Origin: Oscillatoriaceae cyanobacterium M7585_C2015_266 | Lineage (GTDB): Bacteria; Cyanobacteriota; Cyanobacteriia; Cyanobacteriales; Oscillatoriaceae | DNA: 64,000 nt | Direction: 5' to 3' | Assembly (NCBI GenBank): GCA_015295835.1 | Contig: DVEG01000010.1 | Location: forward strand, 82,045 to 146,044 | In this document: positions 1 through 8,283 of the stretch, in pieces | Layout of the letters: the number at the start of each line of letters is the position of its first letter | Position numbering within the stretch: the first letter of the stretch is position 1 | Notes under the pieces: generated by a model | What the model was told of the DNA's origin: nothing | Seen by the model: the letters and a program-made list of their open reading frames with translations, nothing else | The model's database searches: none | Translations under genes and position numbers: made by a program

Positions 1-564
1 GGCATCATCTTCTACTTGGTTGAGCATCCGCCAGACTAGAGGAAGGTTTTCCCGGTTGGCTTGTTCTATTTCGGCTTTGGCAGCCTCAAAGTTGGCTTTC
101 AACCACTTTTCCCCAAAGTTGAGGTGCATATATTCGTCTTTTACTACGCCTTCGGTGATTTTGCGGGCAAACGGATCGGCAACAGGGATGTATATATTAT
201 AAGCAGCGATCGCAAAGCACTCAATAATCAGCGCCTGGATAACCAAGCACGTCACCACTCGCCCTTCAGCAGCCGCCAGTTGAAAATTCCGGTGCAAATC
301 AGAAAAGAACTGACGGGCGAAATCCATATCTGGCGTTACCTGCAAGTTCCTGCCACAAGATTGGAAACCTTTTTGATGTCGGCTCTCCATTTTAGCCAAG
401 TCGAGCAATTCATCTTTATGCTCTGGCAGCAGTTCAGCAAGTTTGATGTAATTCGCACTTGCCTGTTGTTCACCTTCAATCACAATTGCGTTGATGCGGC
501 TATAGGCATCTTTATAGGTATCGCTGTGGAAGTCAATAACTGGGCTGAGCTCAAGCTGCGGCAT
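1..564 (-). CDS. ado: Aldehyde deformylating oxygenase, 3'-truncated by window edge
   Basis: This non-haem di-iron enzyme converts fatty aldehydes, made from acyl-ACP by acyl-ACP reductase, into alkanes or alkenes in the cytoplasm. The first 188 residues are present, of about 231 in the family. The start is supported by AGGAGA about 9 bases upstream. All six family metal ligands are visible at their usual numbers: Glu32, Glu60 and His63 (MESRH), Glu115 (IIECF), Glu144 and His147 (DEYMH). The sequence closely resembles the Synechococcus enzyme as I remember it. The frame is open to base 1, so the truncation is only the window boundary. The partner reductase gene (aar) often lies next to ado and may be just outside the window. 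Confidence 0.95.
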   Translation of the reverse strand, partial: MPQLELSPVIDFHSDTYKDAYSRINAIVIEGEQQASANYIKLAELLPEHKDELLDLAKMESRHQKGFQSCGRNLQVTPDMDFARQFFSDLHRNFQLAAAEGRVVTCLVIQALIIECFAIAAYNIYIPVADPFARKITEGVVKDEYMHLNFGEKWLKANFEAAKAEIEQANRENLPLVWRMLNQVEDDA

Positions 565-666
565 GGGTTTTCTTTCTCCTCATCACAACGAGTAGATAGT
601 CGGGCGACCCTTTTACGCTAGGGGTTGGCGTTAAATTTGAATATAACCTTAAGCTTATAGTTTACT

Positions 667-909
667 TTACTTATTTTCAACGCCCGCTCCACTTATTTTG
701 ATCACTTCTGCAATGGCTTGCACCTCCAAAAGCTGCCCACTACCCAGTTTTGAGGATAAAAAGTATTGCACAATACAGTTTTCTCCCTTCCCCGACTTGC
801 AGGGGCTTGAAATTTCTAATGCATACAATCTGAAAAACGAATTGTGAGTATTAATGCTTATAATGGCCATATTTTTGCTATTAATGGCCACACTTGCTAC
901 TCCTAGCAT
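667..909 (-). CDS. Small hypothetical protein (doubtful)
   Basis: This is an 80-codon open frame in the gap upstream of ado. I do not recognise the product. It has no clear membrane segment or metal motif, and it contains two Cys and several Ser/Asn. The ATG at 909 has no ribosome binding site. A GTG five codons in is preceded by GGAG at a reasonable distance and may be the true start. No other frame in this gap looks better, but the composition does not strongly support coding, so it could be chance. Confidence 0.25.
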   Translation of the reverse strand: MLGVASVAINSKNMAIISINTHNSFFRLYALEISSPCKSGKGENCIVQYFLSSKLGSGQLLEVQAIAEVIKISGAGVENK

Positions 910-988
910 CCGATTATAAATTTTTTATATCACAATTTTTTTATTTATAATAAATTATAATTACCATTTGCTAATAAAAAAATTAAAT

Positions 989-1012
989 AGGAAGGAGGTT
1001 TTTATCCTTCCT
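989..1012 (-). terminator. Rho-independent terminator of the peptidoglycan-binding gene
   Basis: A perfect 8-bp inverted repeat (AGGAAGGA / TCCTTCCT) encloses an 8-base loop. Read on the minus strand it is followed by a T-rich tract (TTTAATTTTTTTATT). It lies about 30 bases past the stop of the minus-strand gene at 1045. Confidence 0.75.
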
Positions 1013-1044
1013 TTTGATTATAAAAATTGCCAACTAAAGACAAT

Positions 1045-1536
1045 TTATTCCGGCAAATAAGCGCGGGGGATACGACTGAGCGCCCACCAAGTGCGCGGTC
1101 CTACAACACCATCCTGTACCAAATCAAAACTCTTTTGTAAAGCTCGCACAGCAGCATCAGTTATTTTCCCAAAAATTCCGTCAATTTTACCATGATAGAA
1201 ACCACCTTCTTTAAGTACAGTCTGAACGGTAGTAACCCATTCACCAGTACTGCCCATTTTCAAAATAGGAGTTCTAACAGGAGCTCCCTTTTCTAGAGCT
1301 TCCCATGTAAGTGGTCCGACAATGCCGTCATCTTTGAGAAAAACTGCAAACTGAAATCTTTTGACGGCTGCTTCAACTAATTTATCAAATTCCCCATTAG
1401 GTTCGCCGCGATAAGTACCCCAATGAGTAAGAAGCTGCTGTAGCTGTACAACAGCTTCTCCTCGCGAACCTATTTGGAGTCGAGGTTTTTCGGCGGGAAT
1501 TATTGTAAAAGGTTTGGCTTGAGTGTAGGAGAGCAT
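1045..1536 (-). CDS. Peptidoglycan-binding protein with two PG_binding_1 domains
   Basis: The product is a 163-residue protein made almost entirely of two PG_binding_1 repeats, at about residues 18-80 and 90-155. Each repeat shows the family pattern: a G-G/S start, VxxLQxxL, then DGIxGxxTxxAVxxFQ and a closing DGxVGPxTWxAL. Such domains bind cell-wall peptidoglycan and are often fused to a hydrolase, but no catalytic domain is present here. No signal peptide is evident, so how it reaches the wall is unclear. I chose the ATG at 1536; a TTG 20 codons upstream keeps the frame open but adds no domain sequence. It probably forms its own transcription unit, ending at the hairpin at 989-1012. Confidence 0.85.
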   Translation of the reverse strand: MLSYTQAKPFTIIPAEKPRLQIGSRGEAVVQLQQLLTHWGTYRGEPNGEFDKLVEAAVKRFQFAVFLKDDGIVGPLTWEALEKGAPVRTPILKMGSTGEWVTTVQTVLKEGGFYHGKIDGIFGKITDAAVRALQKSFDLVQDGVVGPRTWWALSRIPRAYLPE

Positions 1537-1686
1537 TTTTAATTTTCTCTGATTTTTAACGAATTTGAGCGTTCTCCCCTGATAAGTTAATCCCAAGCAG
1601 CGATTGAGAACCCTGGGATAGATTTGCTTAAAAAAATAGACGTAGAAAATATTCCAGCAACTAAAAATGCTATCCGGAAGATGAGA

Positions 1687-1983
1687 TTATAATGTCAACT
1701 CCATCAAAGCAAATTCGGCAAACCAGCGATTGACAAATTCTGGCCCTGCGTCAATTGCGGCTTCCCTGCTGGAATAAATTTCAGAATCAATGCAAATGCC
1801 GAAAGTCAAACTGTGAGCTTCGAGTGTCCAACCTTCAGGGTGAGGAATGGCAACTAAAAGCCAGTTCAGATAAGGTACGCTATTAGGTGCTATTATCCAA
1901 GTGCGTTCTGGGCTGAAAAAACAAGTCCTTAATAGTTCGGAATTTAGGGTGTGATCGTGGGTTAAATAGAGCTCGTGTATCAT
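1687..1983 (-). CDS. Hypothetical protein, 98 aa
   Basis: I do not recognise this family. The frame starts with ATG preceded by GGAGCG at about 9 bases, a plausible ribosome binding site. The protein is soluble-looking and rich in aromatic residues (five Trp/Tyr pairs or singles, e.g. RTWIIAPN, PEGWTLEAH, NRWFAEFAL). The regular mix of charged and aromatic residues suggests a real folded protein. It lies alone between the peptidoglycan-binding gene and a gap of about 370 bases. Confidence 0.6.
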   Translation of the reverse strand: MIHELYLTHDHTLNSELLRTCFFSPERTWIIAPNSVPYLNWLLVAIPHPEGWTLEAHSLTFGICIDSEIYSSREAAIDAGPEFVNRWFAEFALMELTL

Positions 1984-2353
1984 AAAAGAGTGCGCTCCAT
2001 AATCAGCTTACGGGACGCACCCAGATTAGACGACTTGTTTGAGGTTGCTCCTGCAAATGTAAGTAATGGCGATTTTCCCAGCGGATGAAGTACAACTGAA
2101 ATTGCTGTATCTGCTAGAGTTGAAAATAAGTGACGAGTAGGAGTGTACAAATCTGTTTAAGGGGCGAAAATAAATAATTTTAGAATGCCCCGATTGTTGA
2201 GATGTTCGGGATTGCAAGAGCAAGTCAAAAAATCAGAAGAATGTTTTTATAGAAGGACTGCAAATGATCATTTCAGTTGTTTTGTCAAGAGGTCAAGATA
2301 AATTAAAGATAAATTAAAGAGGAGTTTAGCGAGCGCACTAAGACAAAACCAAA
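1984..2353. other. Intergenic gap without a convincing gene
   Basis: The only open frame here (minus strand, 2026-2223) has a Ser-rich composition, no ribosome binding site and no family resemblance, so I do not call it. A perfect 11-base direct repeat, AAGATAAATTA twice, lies at 2295-2316. A GCGAGCGC octamer lies near 2329, just before the 3' end of the next minus-strand gene. Confidence 0.6.
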
Positions 2354-3400
2354 TCAGGAATTAGAATCGTTATCAGTGAGAAAGCGCAGACGAATGATGC
2401 GCTCGCTACCATTTCCCAAATCTAGTTCTATTACTTCCCCGGCAAGTCTATCTAAACAAGTAAGAAGCAATCGCAAATTTGGCGTGCTCGCGCCCGTATC
2501 CACATATAAACGATCAGACAAACTAGCGACTCGCTTCCAGGTAGCATAAAGCTTAGCAATTGTATTTTCCAACACCGCCGCCTGTTTAATAAGCTCGGCA
2601 GTGATATTGAGACAACCCACTCGCAGAGCCTCTTCGAGAGCCATTTCCACGTCTACCGAAGTTTTGTGAAGCGTTTGCACTTGAGCAGCGGCATCGAGAT
2701 AGCGAGATAAGTTGCGGGCGTCGGCAGTAAGGTGTTTAACAGTATCAACTTCGGGATTCTCTGCGGCTTGCTGCTGTATGGCTTTTATGTGCGATTCCGG
2801 CAATTTTTCCATTTCTCGCGCCAGGGGAGCTAGATAGCGAGGGGGAATAGAACCTGAGACGGCTTTTTCTTTTAGCTCTTCCGGAAGTAGTTGTGAAGTC
2901 ATGGCTATCCACTCGTCAGAGATTTGCCGCACTTCTCTTCTGGTAATGCGCTCGCCTTTTTTAGCTGCTTCTCCCACGAGTTGCTGTATTTCTGGGGAAG
3001 ACTTGGCGGTTTCTATAAAAGCCCGCTTACTGAAATTGTTTATAGAATCCACACTCAAGCGCCCCTCTGCCAATAGGGTATCGGCACTGTTGGCAAGTTC
3101 AATTAGTGAGTAGGCTTGGCTTTTGCTGATTTCACGCTCTTTTAGCCAGTTGAGAAAGCCTGTGCCACGCCCTTCTCCGCCTCTTTTTTCGCGCTCGCGG
3201 ATGGCTCGCAAGATCCTTCCCCGCCAGATGTCTGTCTGTAAGTCAAAGCGATCGCATATTTTCCAGGCATTGTCAACCTGTTGCTCGAATTCGTAATCTG
3301 AAATTTCATCATCAAAGGGATCAGGAAGCTGAAAATTCAACTCGCTAATGCCGGAGAGGGCAACGGCAAGCTCTTCAGGAGACTGGGGATACTCAACCAT
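2354..3400 (-). CDS. Conserved cyanobacterial protein, possible DNA-binding helical protein
   Basis: From the ATG at 3400 the product is 348 residues, almost all predicted helix and strongly charged. A segment around residues 80-130 (WLKEREISKSQAYSLIELA...) resembles the short helical DNA-binding segments of ParB/KorB-like or DUF3102-like proteins. A second helical block (RRYLAPLAREM-type) follows, and the C-terminal 60 residues look like a separate small domain. I recall near-identical proteins in other filamentous cyanobacteria annotated only as hypothetical, so the function is unknown and the DNA-binding idea is inference. A GTG at 3463 with a purine-rich AAGGG upstream is an alternative start that adds 21 residues unlike the rest. 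Confidence 0.75.
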   Translation of the reverse strand: MVEYPQSPEELAVALSGISELNFQLPDPFDDEISDYEFEQQVDNAWKICDRFDLQTDIWRGRILRAIREREKRGGEGRGTGFLNWLKEREISKSQAYSLIELANSADTLLAEGRLSVDSINNFSKRAFIETAKSSPEIQQLVGEAAKKGERITRREVRQISDEWIAMTSQLLPEELKEKAVSGSIPPRYLAPLAREMEKLPESHIKAIQQQAAENPEVDTVKHLTADARNLSRYLDAAAQVQTLHKTSVDVEMALEEALRVGCLNITAELIKQAAVLENTIAKLYATWKRVASLSDRLYVDTGASTPNLRLLLTCLDRLAGEVIELDLGNGSERIIRLRFLTDNDSNS

Positions 3401-3494
3401 CAGGAAAACGCAGACAACGGCTATCCGATTATCCCATGTCGGCAGCGAGGATGGTATATACACTGGGATACCCTTTTCCCTTATGCCCTATTTC

Positions 3495-4007
3495 CTAACC
3501 TGTGATTACTGCTTTCACTATCAAATTTATGACTAGGATGCCAAACGTTGCTACCAGTAGCACAACTAGAAACAATCCAGCTAAAAGCAAGAAAATAAAC
3601 CACCTATCCGCCTTTTTACTCTCCTGCGGTATATCTAAATGAGATTCCAGCAATTCTACATTTTTGACATTGGCTTTCCACATCACATCTATCACGTCTC
3701 CCAACAGGGGTATACTACCTATAAGTACGTCAATCAAGATATTTGTTACCATCCGCAACAAAGTTTCTTTAGGCAAACCTAGGCGCATGGCTGAGTAAAT
3801 GATGTAGCCTGATATAAAGGCGGCTGCGATATCGCCACCTGCCGGTAATATCCCTAAAATTGGATCGATGCCAATGCGATAGGGGGTTCCAGGTATAGGA
3901 ATGGCGTTATCTAGAATATGGCTGAGTTTCCGCAGACGTTGTACTGTGGCGATTTGCGATTCTTTGGCTGAATTTATATGTGAATGTTTGTGGGAGGTTT
4001 TGGGCAT
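3495..4007 (-). CDS. DUF4112 domain membrane protein
   Basis: The 170-residue product matches the DUF4112 family. It has a polar N-terminus, then RLRKLSHILDNAIPIPGTPYRIGIDPILGI-type sequence, with the family's paired Gly/Pro-rich loops (DPILGILPAGGD and GSIPLLGDVIDV). There are hydrophobic segments at about residues 55-80 and 90-110 and a strong C-terminal membrane helix at about 137-165. It is probably an inner-membrane protein; its biochemical role is not known. It lies 32 bases upstream of the GTG at 3463 of the next minus-strand gene, so the two could be cotranscribed. Confidence 0.9.
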   Translation of the reverse strand: MPKTSHKHSHINSAKESQIATVQRLRKLSHILDNAIPIPGTPYRIGIDPILGILPAGGDIAAAFISGYIIYSAMRLGLPKETLLRMVTNILIDVLIGSIPLLGDVIDVMWKANVKNVELLESHLDIPQESKKADRWFIFLLLAGLFLVVLLVATFGILVINLIVKAVITG

Positions 4008-4262
4008 TGGAACTATCTAATACTGTGGGGTGAAATATGGGGCATTTTTTGTCCCATTTTACTATATCTGCCCATAAATATTAGTACTCAGCACTTATAT
4101 ATTCAAATACTATTTTAGGGCTTGATTCTTTCTCAGTAAGCATACTCAGGTGCAATCTGTGAGTAAATAAGGCATTAAGATAACTTTTATTAATGTAAAA
4201 ATTTGTAATTTTTGTTCTGTAAGATTGTATTATAGAAAAAGTCTGTTAGGAAAAAGCATTCC

Positions 4263-4424
4263 ATGCACAAGGAATATATCTGTTCTATTTGCGGCTATAT
4301 TTACGACTCAGAGGTAGGTGATCCAGATTCTGGTATTGAACCGGGTACTCCATTTGAAAATCTCCCCGACGATTGGGTATGTCCAGTTTGCGGTGCTACT
4401 AAACAGGAGTTTGAATTGGTATAA
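4263..4424 (+). CDS. Rubredoxin
   Basis: This is a 53-residue iron protein carrying one Fe(SCys)4 centre for one-electron transfer. Both knuckles are present: CSICGY at residues 7-12 and CPVCGA at 40-45. They are joined by the typical [20 protein letters not shown] segment, split here only by normal family variation. It has no membrane anchor, unlike the longer RubA of photosystem assembly, so it is probably a soluble electron carrier. AGGA precedes the ATG by 11 bases. An SDR gene starts 37 bases after the stop and a flavoprotein gene follows, all on the same strand, which suggests an operon. The redox partner is not shown by the sequence. Confidence 0.95.
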   Translation: MHKEYICSICGYIYDSEVGDPDSGIEPGTPFENLPDDWVCPVCGATKQEFELV

Positions 4425-4461
4425 TTAAGAAATAAAATAAAATTGTGTATTAGGAAATTAA

Positions 4462-5340
4462 ATGAAAAAGTTATTAATAACTGGTGCCAGTGGTTTTTTA
4501 GGATGGAATTTGTGTAAAATTGCTAAGCAGCAATGGCAGGTTTTTGGGGTTGTATTTAAAAATACTGTTGTTGGTATTGAAGGCATAACTCAAGTGGCTG
4601 CTGATTTGAGGAGTTATGATAGTATCAAGAATTTGTTTGCAGAAATTAAACCAGATGCTGTTATTCATGCTGCCGCTATATCTCAGCCTAATTACTGTCA
4701 AGATTATCCGCAGGAATCTTGGGAAATTAATGTAAAGGCATCGTTAAATATTGCAGGTATTTGTGCGGATAATTCGATAGAATGTGTATTTACTTCAACA
4801 GATTTAGTTTTTAACGGGTTAAATGCTCCATATAGTGAGAATGATGAGGTTTGTCCGATTAGTGTTTATGGGGAACAAAAAGTTATGGCTGAAAAGGGAA
4901 TGCGCGCTCGCTATCCTTTAACAGCAATTTGTAGAATGCCATTAATGTTTGGTTATGGGGGAATGGCAAAAAGTTTTATTCAACCAATGCTACAATCTTT
5001 AAGGGAGGGGAAAGAACTAGCTTTATTCGTAGATGAATTTCGCACACCTGTAAGCGGAGAAACAGCAGCTCGCGGGCTTTTACTAGCATTAGAAAAAAAA
5101 GTAAGTGGGGTGCTACACTTAGGAGGGAAAGAAAGAGTATCGCGCTATGAATTTATGCGTTTGTTAGTAGAAGAATTAGGATTGAATCAAGCAAAGTTGA
5201 AAAGTTGCAGACAAAAAGATGTAAAAATGGCGGCTCCGAGACCCCCGGATGTTTCTCTAGATAGTTCAAAAGCTATGGCTTTGGGATATCAGCCGCTATC
5301 TTTACGGGAAGAATTCCAAAAGTTGCGTGGGATAGTTTGA
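4462..5340 (+). CDS. RmlD-like SDR family NAD(P)-dependent sugar reductase
   Basis: This is a 292-residue extended short-chain dehydrogenase of the dTDP-4-dehydrorhamnose reductase (RmlD) superfamily. It has the Rossmann motif GASGFLG at residues 8-14, the AAAISQP segment near 70, a Ser/Thr-rich strand (FTSTDLVF) and the catalytic YGEQK (YxxxK) at about 135. The C-terminal substrate-binding part includes GVLHLGGKERVSRYEF. It probably reduces a nucleotide-linked sugar or related substrate, but the exact substrate cannot be read from the sequence. No other rhamnose-pathway gene is nearby. It sits between the rubredoxin and flavoprotein genes with short spacers, so cotranscription is likely. Confidence 0.85.
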   Translation: MKKLLITGASGFLGWNLCKIAKQQWQVFGVVFKNTVVGIEGITQVAADLRSYDSIKNLFAEIKPDAVIHAAAISQPNYCQDYPQESWEINVKASLNIAGICADNSIECVFTSTDLVFNGLNAPYSENDEVCPISVYGEQKVMAEKGMRARYPLTAICRMPLMFGYGGMAKSFIQPMLQSLREGKELALFVDEFRTPVSGETAARGLLLALEKKVSGVLHLGGKERVSRYEFMRLLVEELGLNQAKLKSCRQKDVKMAAPRPPDVSLDSSKAMALGYQPLSLREEFQKLRGIV

Positions 5341-5363
5341 AATGTAAAATAGGGATGTACAAA

Positions 5364-6656
5364 ATGCAGAAAAAAAACTTGCGAGTAGTGGTAATAGGTG
5401 GGGGTGCGGCAGGTTTTTTTGGTGCGATCGCAACAGCTGAAACACATCCCCACGTTAGTGTTACTTTATTAGAAGCAGCTCGGCAACCTCTAAACAAAGT
5501 GCGTATTTCTGGCGGGGGGCGTTGTAATGTCACATACGCCTGTTTTGAACCGGCTATTTTAGTACAAAATTACCCAAGAGGGGGCAAAGCGCTGCGGGGT
5601 GCTTTCACACGCTTTCAACCGCGCGATACCGTAGCTTGGTTTGAAAGTAGAGGGATAAAATTAAAAACAGAGAAAGACGGGCGGATATTTCCAATTACGG
5701 ATAATTCGGAAACAATTGTTAAAGGGTTGCTCCAGGCGGCTACGCAGGCAGGGGTAGAAATTCGCACAAATACACCTGTAGTGGCGGTGTATAGTTTGGG
5801 GTCACATTATCCTAGTTTTGAAATAAAATTGAAATCGGGGGAAACTTTGAAGTGCGAGCGCCTACTATTAGCAACTGGCAGTAGTCTGCTTGGTTATCGT
5901 TGGGCAAAAGAATTAGGACACAAAATAGAGCCACCTGTTCCTTCCTTATTCACATTCAATATTAACGACGCTCGCCTGAAAGATTTAGCAGGTATTTCAG
6001 TTAGCAATGTTCGGGTGCGATTGCCTTTGGCAAAATTAGAACAATCAGGAGCAGTGCTAATTACCCACTGGGGATTGAGTGGACCTGCTATTCTGAAACT
6101 TTCAGCTTGGGGGGCGAGATTTCTGCATGAGTGTCGCTATAAAACGCCGCTGTTAATTAATTGGCTACCGCAGTATAATCCAGAAAAATTGCGGGAATTG
6201 CTGCTGGGGGTGAAATCTCAATTGCCGAGACGAGCGATCGCATCTAATTGTCCCCTTTCCATTCCCCGCCGCCTGTGGGAACGCTTAGTTGCTGCTGTTG
6301 GCATTGAAAAAGAAAAACGCTGGGCGGAATTATCCAACAAAATGCTCAATCGACTAATTGAGGAATTAACACAAGGCAAATATGAAATTAACGGCAAAGG
6401 CGTTTTTAAAGAAGAATTCGTAACTTGTGGCGGCGTCAGCCTCAAAGAAGTAGATTTTAAAACAATGGAGAGCCGGATTTGTCCAGGACTTTATTTTGCT
6501 GGTGAAATCCTCGATATCGATGGCGTCACGGGTGGCTTTAATTTTCAGAGTGCGTGGACGACTGCCTGGTTAGCTGCTCAAGCAATAGGAATAAATGGAG
6601 GCAAAGCCTCCACAGCACTTAGGAATAATAAAAAAACCCTGGCTGAGCAACTGTAG
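5364..6656 (+). CDS. HI0933/TIGR00275-type NAD(P)/FAD-dependent oxidoreductase
   Basis: The product is a 430-residue flavoprotein of the HI0933/YhiN family. The FAD dinucleotide fold is at the N-terminus (VVIGGGAAGFFGAIA). The family motif SGGGRCNVT follows near residue 55, and a second FAD-contact segment near the end reads FAGEILDIDGVTGGFNFQ. The physiological reaction of this family is not settled. I place the start at the ATG at 5364, which has AGGG 9 bases upstream; a TTG overlapping the previous stop would add nine residues. The last 20 or so residues, after the conserved end, include a palindromic DNA segment (6597-6611) and look like a dispensable tail. The gene lies 23 bases after the SDR gene. 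Confidence 0.9.
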   Translation: MQKKNLRVVVIGGGAAGFFGAIATAETHPHVSVTLLEAARQPLNKVRISGGGRCNVTYACFEPAILVQNYPRGGKALRGAFTRFQPRDTVAWFESRGIKLKTEKDGRIFPITDNSETIVKGLLQAATQAGVEIRTNTPVVAVYSLGSHYPSFEIKLKSGETLKCERLLLATGSSLLGYRWAKELGHKIEPPVPSLFTFNINDARLKDLAGISVSNVRVRLPLAKLEQSGAVLITHWGLSGPAILKLSAWGARFLHECRYKTPLLINWLPQYNPEKLRELLLGVKSQLPRRAIASNCPLSIPRRLWERLVAAVGIEKEKRWAELSNKMLNRLIEELTQGKYEINGKGVFKEEFVTCGGVSLKEVDFKTMESRICPGLYFAGEILDIDGVTGGFNFQSAWTTAWLAAQAIGINGGKASTALRNNKKTLAEQL

Positions 6657-6666
6657 AGATAATTTT

Positions 6667-7392
6667 CTACAGCCAGCCTTCTTGTTCTAATTCTTGGATA
6701 ATCTGCAAGCCGCGCGTATCGCCTACTCTAAGTACTGAGGATTTAGCGTCTTCGCGAACACCCATATCTTCGTCTTCTGCAAAAGCTTCAATTAAGGCGT
6801 CGAGCGCATTAGCGTAAACAATATTAGAAGGCAGTTCTCGGCACAATTGCCCAAGCGCCCAGGCACAGTTACTGCGCACCGCTGGCATCGGATCACGCCG
6901 CAATCCTTCTATTAAGGGGGGCACTGCCGCGATAATGCAGTCGTAACCTACCTGTGCCATTTGCCCTAGGGAACTAGCTGCCCATAAGCGTACTGCAGAT
7001 ATGTCGGTTTTTAGGGCGTTGAGCAGGGGAGCAAGGGCGCGGCGATCGCGACTATTGCCCAGTGCCCAAACTACGCCTTTACGCACATAGCCATTCCAAT
7101 CTTGATTTAGCTGCTCAATCAATGGCTCTACGGCGGTTGGGCTAGGATTTCTTCCCAAAGCATATGCCGCACTTACCCTTATCAGCGGGCAAGGATCTTT
7201 TAGTAGGTTTATTAGGGCAGGGATAGCGCGTTCATCCTGTAATTCGCAAAAAGCCCGCGCTGCCAGCATTCGCTTCTGGGGAGCTGGCGATGCCAACAGA
7301 GGCAGCATTTCCTCTGGATCTGGTTTAGGAGCCTCCTCTTCCATGTGATCCAAAGGGCTTTCTAGCTCAGTATCGATATTAAACCTATCCAC
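6667..7392 (-). CDS. HEAT-repeat protein (PBS-lyase-like HEAT repeats)
   Basis: A 241-residue alpha-solenoid with about five or six HEAT-like repeats of roughly 31-36 residues from residue 30 on. Repeat signatures are visible as RAFCELQDERAIPALINLL, VSAAYALGRNPSPTAVEPL, KGVVWALGNSRDRRALAPL, LWAASSLGQMA and SNCAWALGQL. Proteins of this type in cyanobacteria include phycobilin lyases (CpcE/NblB-like) and general scaffolds. This one has no diagnostic lyase context, so I call it only a HEAT-repeat protein. The first codon used here is GTG; an internal ATG at codon 17 (MEEEAPKPDPEE) is the more natural start. The stop is 10 bases from the convergent flavoprotein gene. Confidence 0.85.
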   Translation of the reverse strand: MDRFNIDTELESPLDHMEEEAPKPDPEEMLPLLASPAPQKRMLAARAFCELQDERAIPALINLLKDPCPLIRVSAAYALGRNPSPTAVEPLIEQLNQDWNGYVRKGVVWALGNSRDRRALAPLLNALKTDISAVRLWAASSLGQMAQVGYDCIIAAVPPLIEGLRRDPMPAVRSNCAWALGQLCRELPSNIVYANALDALIEAFAEDEDMGVREDAKSSVLRVGDTRGLQIIQELEQEGWL

Positions 7393-7470
7393 AAATCGAC
7401 TATTTTTGTTATAAAATGCAGGCTGTTTATTTTGGGGGTCTTCTTGAACCCCTTTAAAACTTTACAGTAT

Positions 7471-7950
7471 TCAAAAGTATTTGAGCATCCATAGAGATTG
7501 AGTTTCATAGCCGAGTTGGCGGTATAGATTTAGCGCCGGTTGATTTTTCACAAACACTTGTAAGCCAATTTGGCAATCGCCCCTTTGTTTTGCCCATGCT
7601 TCTGCATGGCGCACCAATGCTTTACCAATCCCCCGCCGCCGATGTTCTGGGGCTACGTAGAGCATAAAGATATGGGTGTGGCGTACACCGCTCACCTGAT
7701 CGATTGCATTTCCTAACCATAAACAGCCGACGGGTGCTTTCGCTACTTCGGAATCTTCTTCTACCCACCACACCGGTGTTTTACTGGAATAATATTGCTC
7801 AACCGTTTGGGCTAAGTGGGAAAAATCTTGTTCTGGGTAAAGTTCCTGATACATTTGCTGTAGGAACTTTACTAGCAAGGGGCGCTCGCACTTTGTTCCG
7901 GTGCGGAGATAATAACCCGGAATCACTACTATTTTATCCTGGTTCTCCAT
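7471..7950 (-). CDS. GNAT family N-acetyltransferase
   Basis: The product is a 159-residue GCN5-related acetyltransferase. The acetyl-CoA loop motif (R/Q)xxGxG/A is present as EHRRRGIGKALVRHAE near residue 105. Strand beta-4 comes before it (HIFMLYVAPE), and the closing motif NQPALNLYRQLGYE lies near residue 140. The fold resembles RimI/PhnO-type enzymes, but the acceptor substrate cannot be predicted. Its start overlaps the end of the small membrane-protein gene upstream by 17 bases, so the two are probably translated from one mRNA. Confidence 0.9.
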   Translation of the reverse strand: MENQDKIVVIPGYYLRTGTKCERPLLVKFLQQMYQELYPEQDFSHLAQTVEQYYSSKTPVWWVEEDSEVAKAPVGCLWLGNAIDQVSGVRHTHIFMLYVAPEHRRRGIGKALVRHAEAWAKQRGDCQIGLQVFVKNQPALNLYRQLGYETQSLWMLKYF

Positions 7951-8143
7951 TGTATCGAAAGCTCTGGCTGTCGGGCAAAGCTTTCACCGGCATCAAAGCC
8001 TGTTTTTCCGGGCTTACTTCTTCTATCGGTGCAGGGGCTGCCATGTCGCTTGGTAAAAAGCTACGAGCGCCTACTGCCACTAGGGCGATTAAAAATACTA
8101 TTATAATTAATAATGGGGCGATGTGATTACGAAGGATAGTCAT
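7934..8143 (-). CDS. Small single-pass membrane protein, unknown
   Basis: A 69-residue protein with a short basic N-terminus, one hydrophobic helix at about residues 9-26 (PLLIIIVFLIALVAVGA) and a Pro/Glu-rich soluble tail of about 40 residues. I do not recognise the family. The reading frame overlaps the start of the downstream GNAT gene by 17 bases, and the strong hydrophobic pattern supports a real gene. No good ribosome binding site precedes the ATG. The tail is probably outside the cytoplasm if the positive-inside rule holds. Confidence 0.65.
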   Translation of the reverse strand: MTILRNHIAPLLIIIVFLIALVAVGARSFLPSDMAAPAPIEEVSPEKQALMPVKALPDSQSFRYNGEPG

Positions 8144-8242
8144 GATTTAGGGATGGGAGTGAGAGCGACTGTTTTGATTTTATCTGAGAGATGCGTTAAG
8201 AATTTTACCTAAGCAAAAATAGGCGAGCGCATTTTACAAAAC

Positions 8243-8262
8243 AGCCCCACTCAAATGGGGCT
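8243..8262 (-). terminator. Hairpin terminator downstream of argF
   Basis: A perfect 7-bp stem (AGCCCCA / TGGGGCT) encloses a 6-base loop. On the minus strand it is followed by TGTTTTGT about 20 bases past the argF stop. On the plus strand it is also followed by TTGATTTTTT, so it could work both ways. Confidence 0.7.
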
Positions 8263-8283
8263 TTGATTTTTTATAGTACTAAA

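Noticed and set aside
61..621. 186-codon plus-strand frame at the left edge
   Set aside because: It lies antisense to ado, whose frame gives a clear protein match with all metal ligands.
2026..2223. 65-codon minus-strand frame
   Set aside because: Ser-rich composition, no ribosome binding site and no family likeness.
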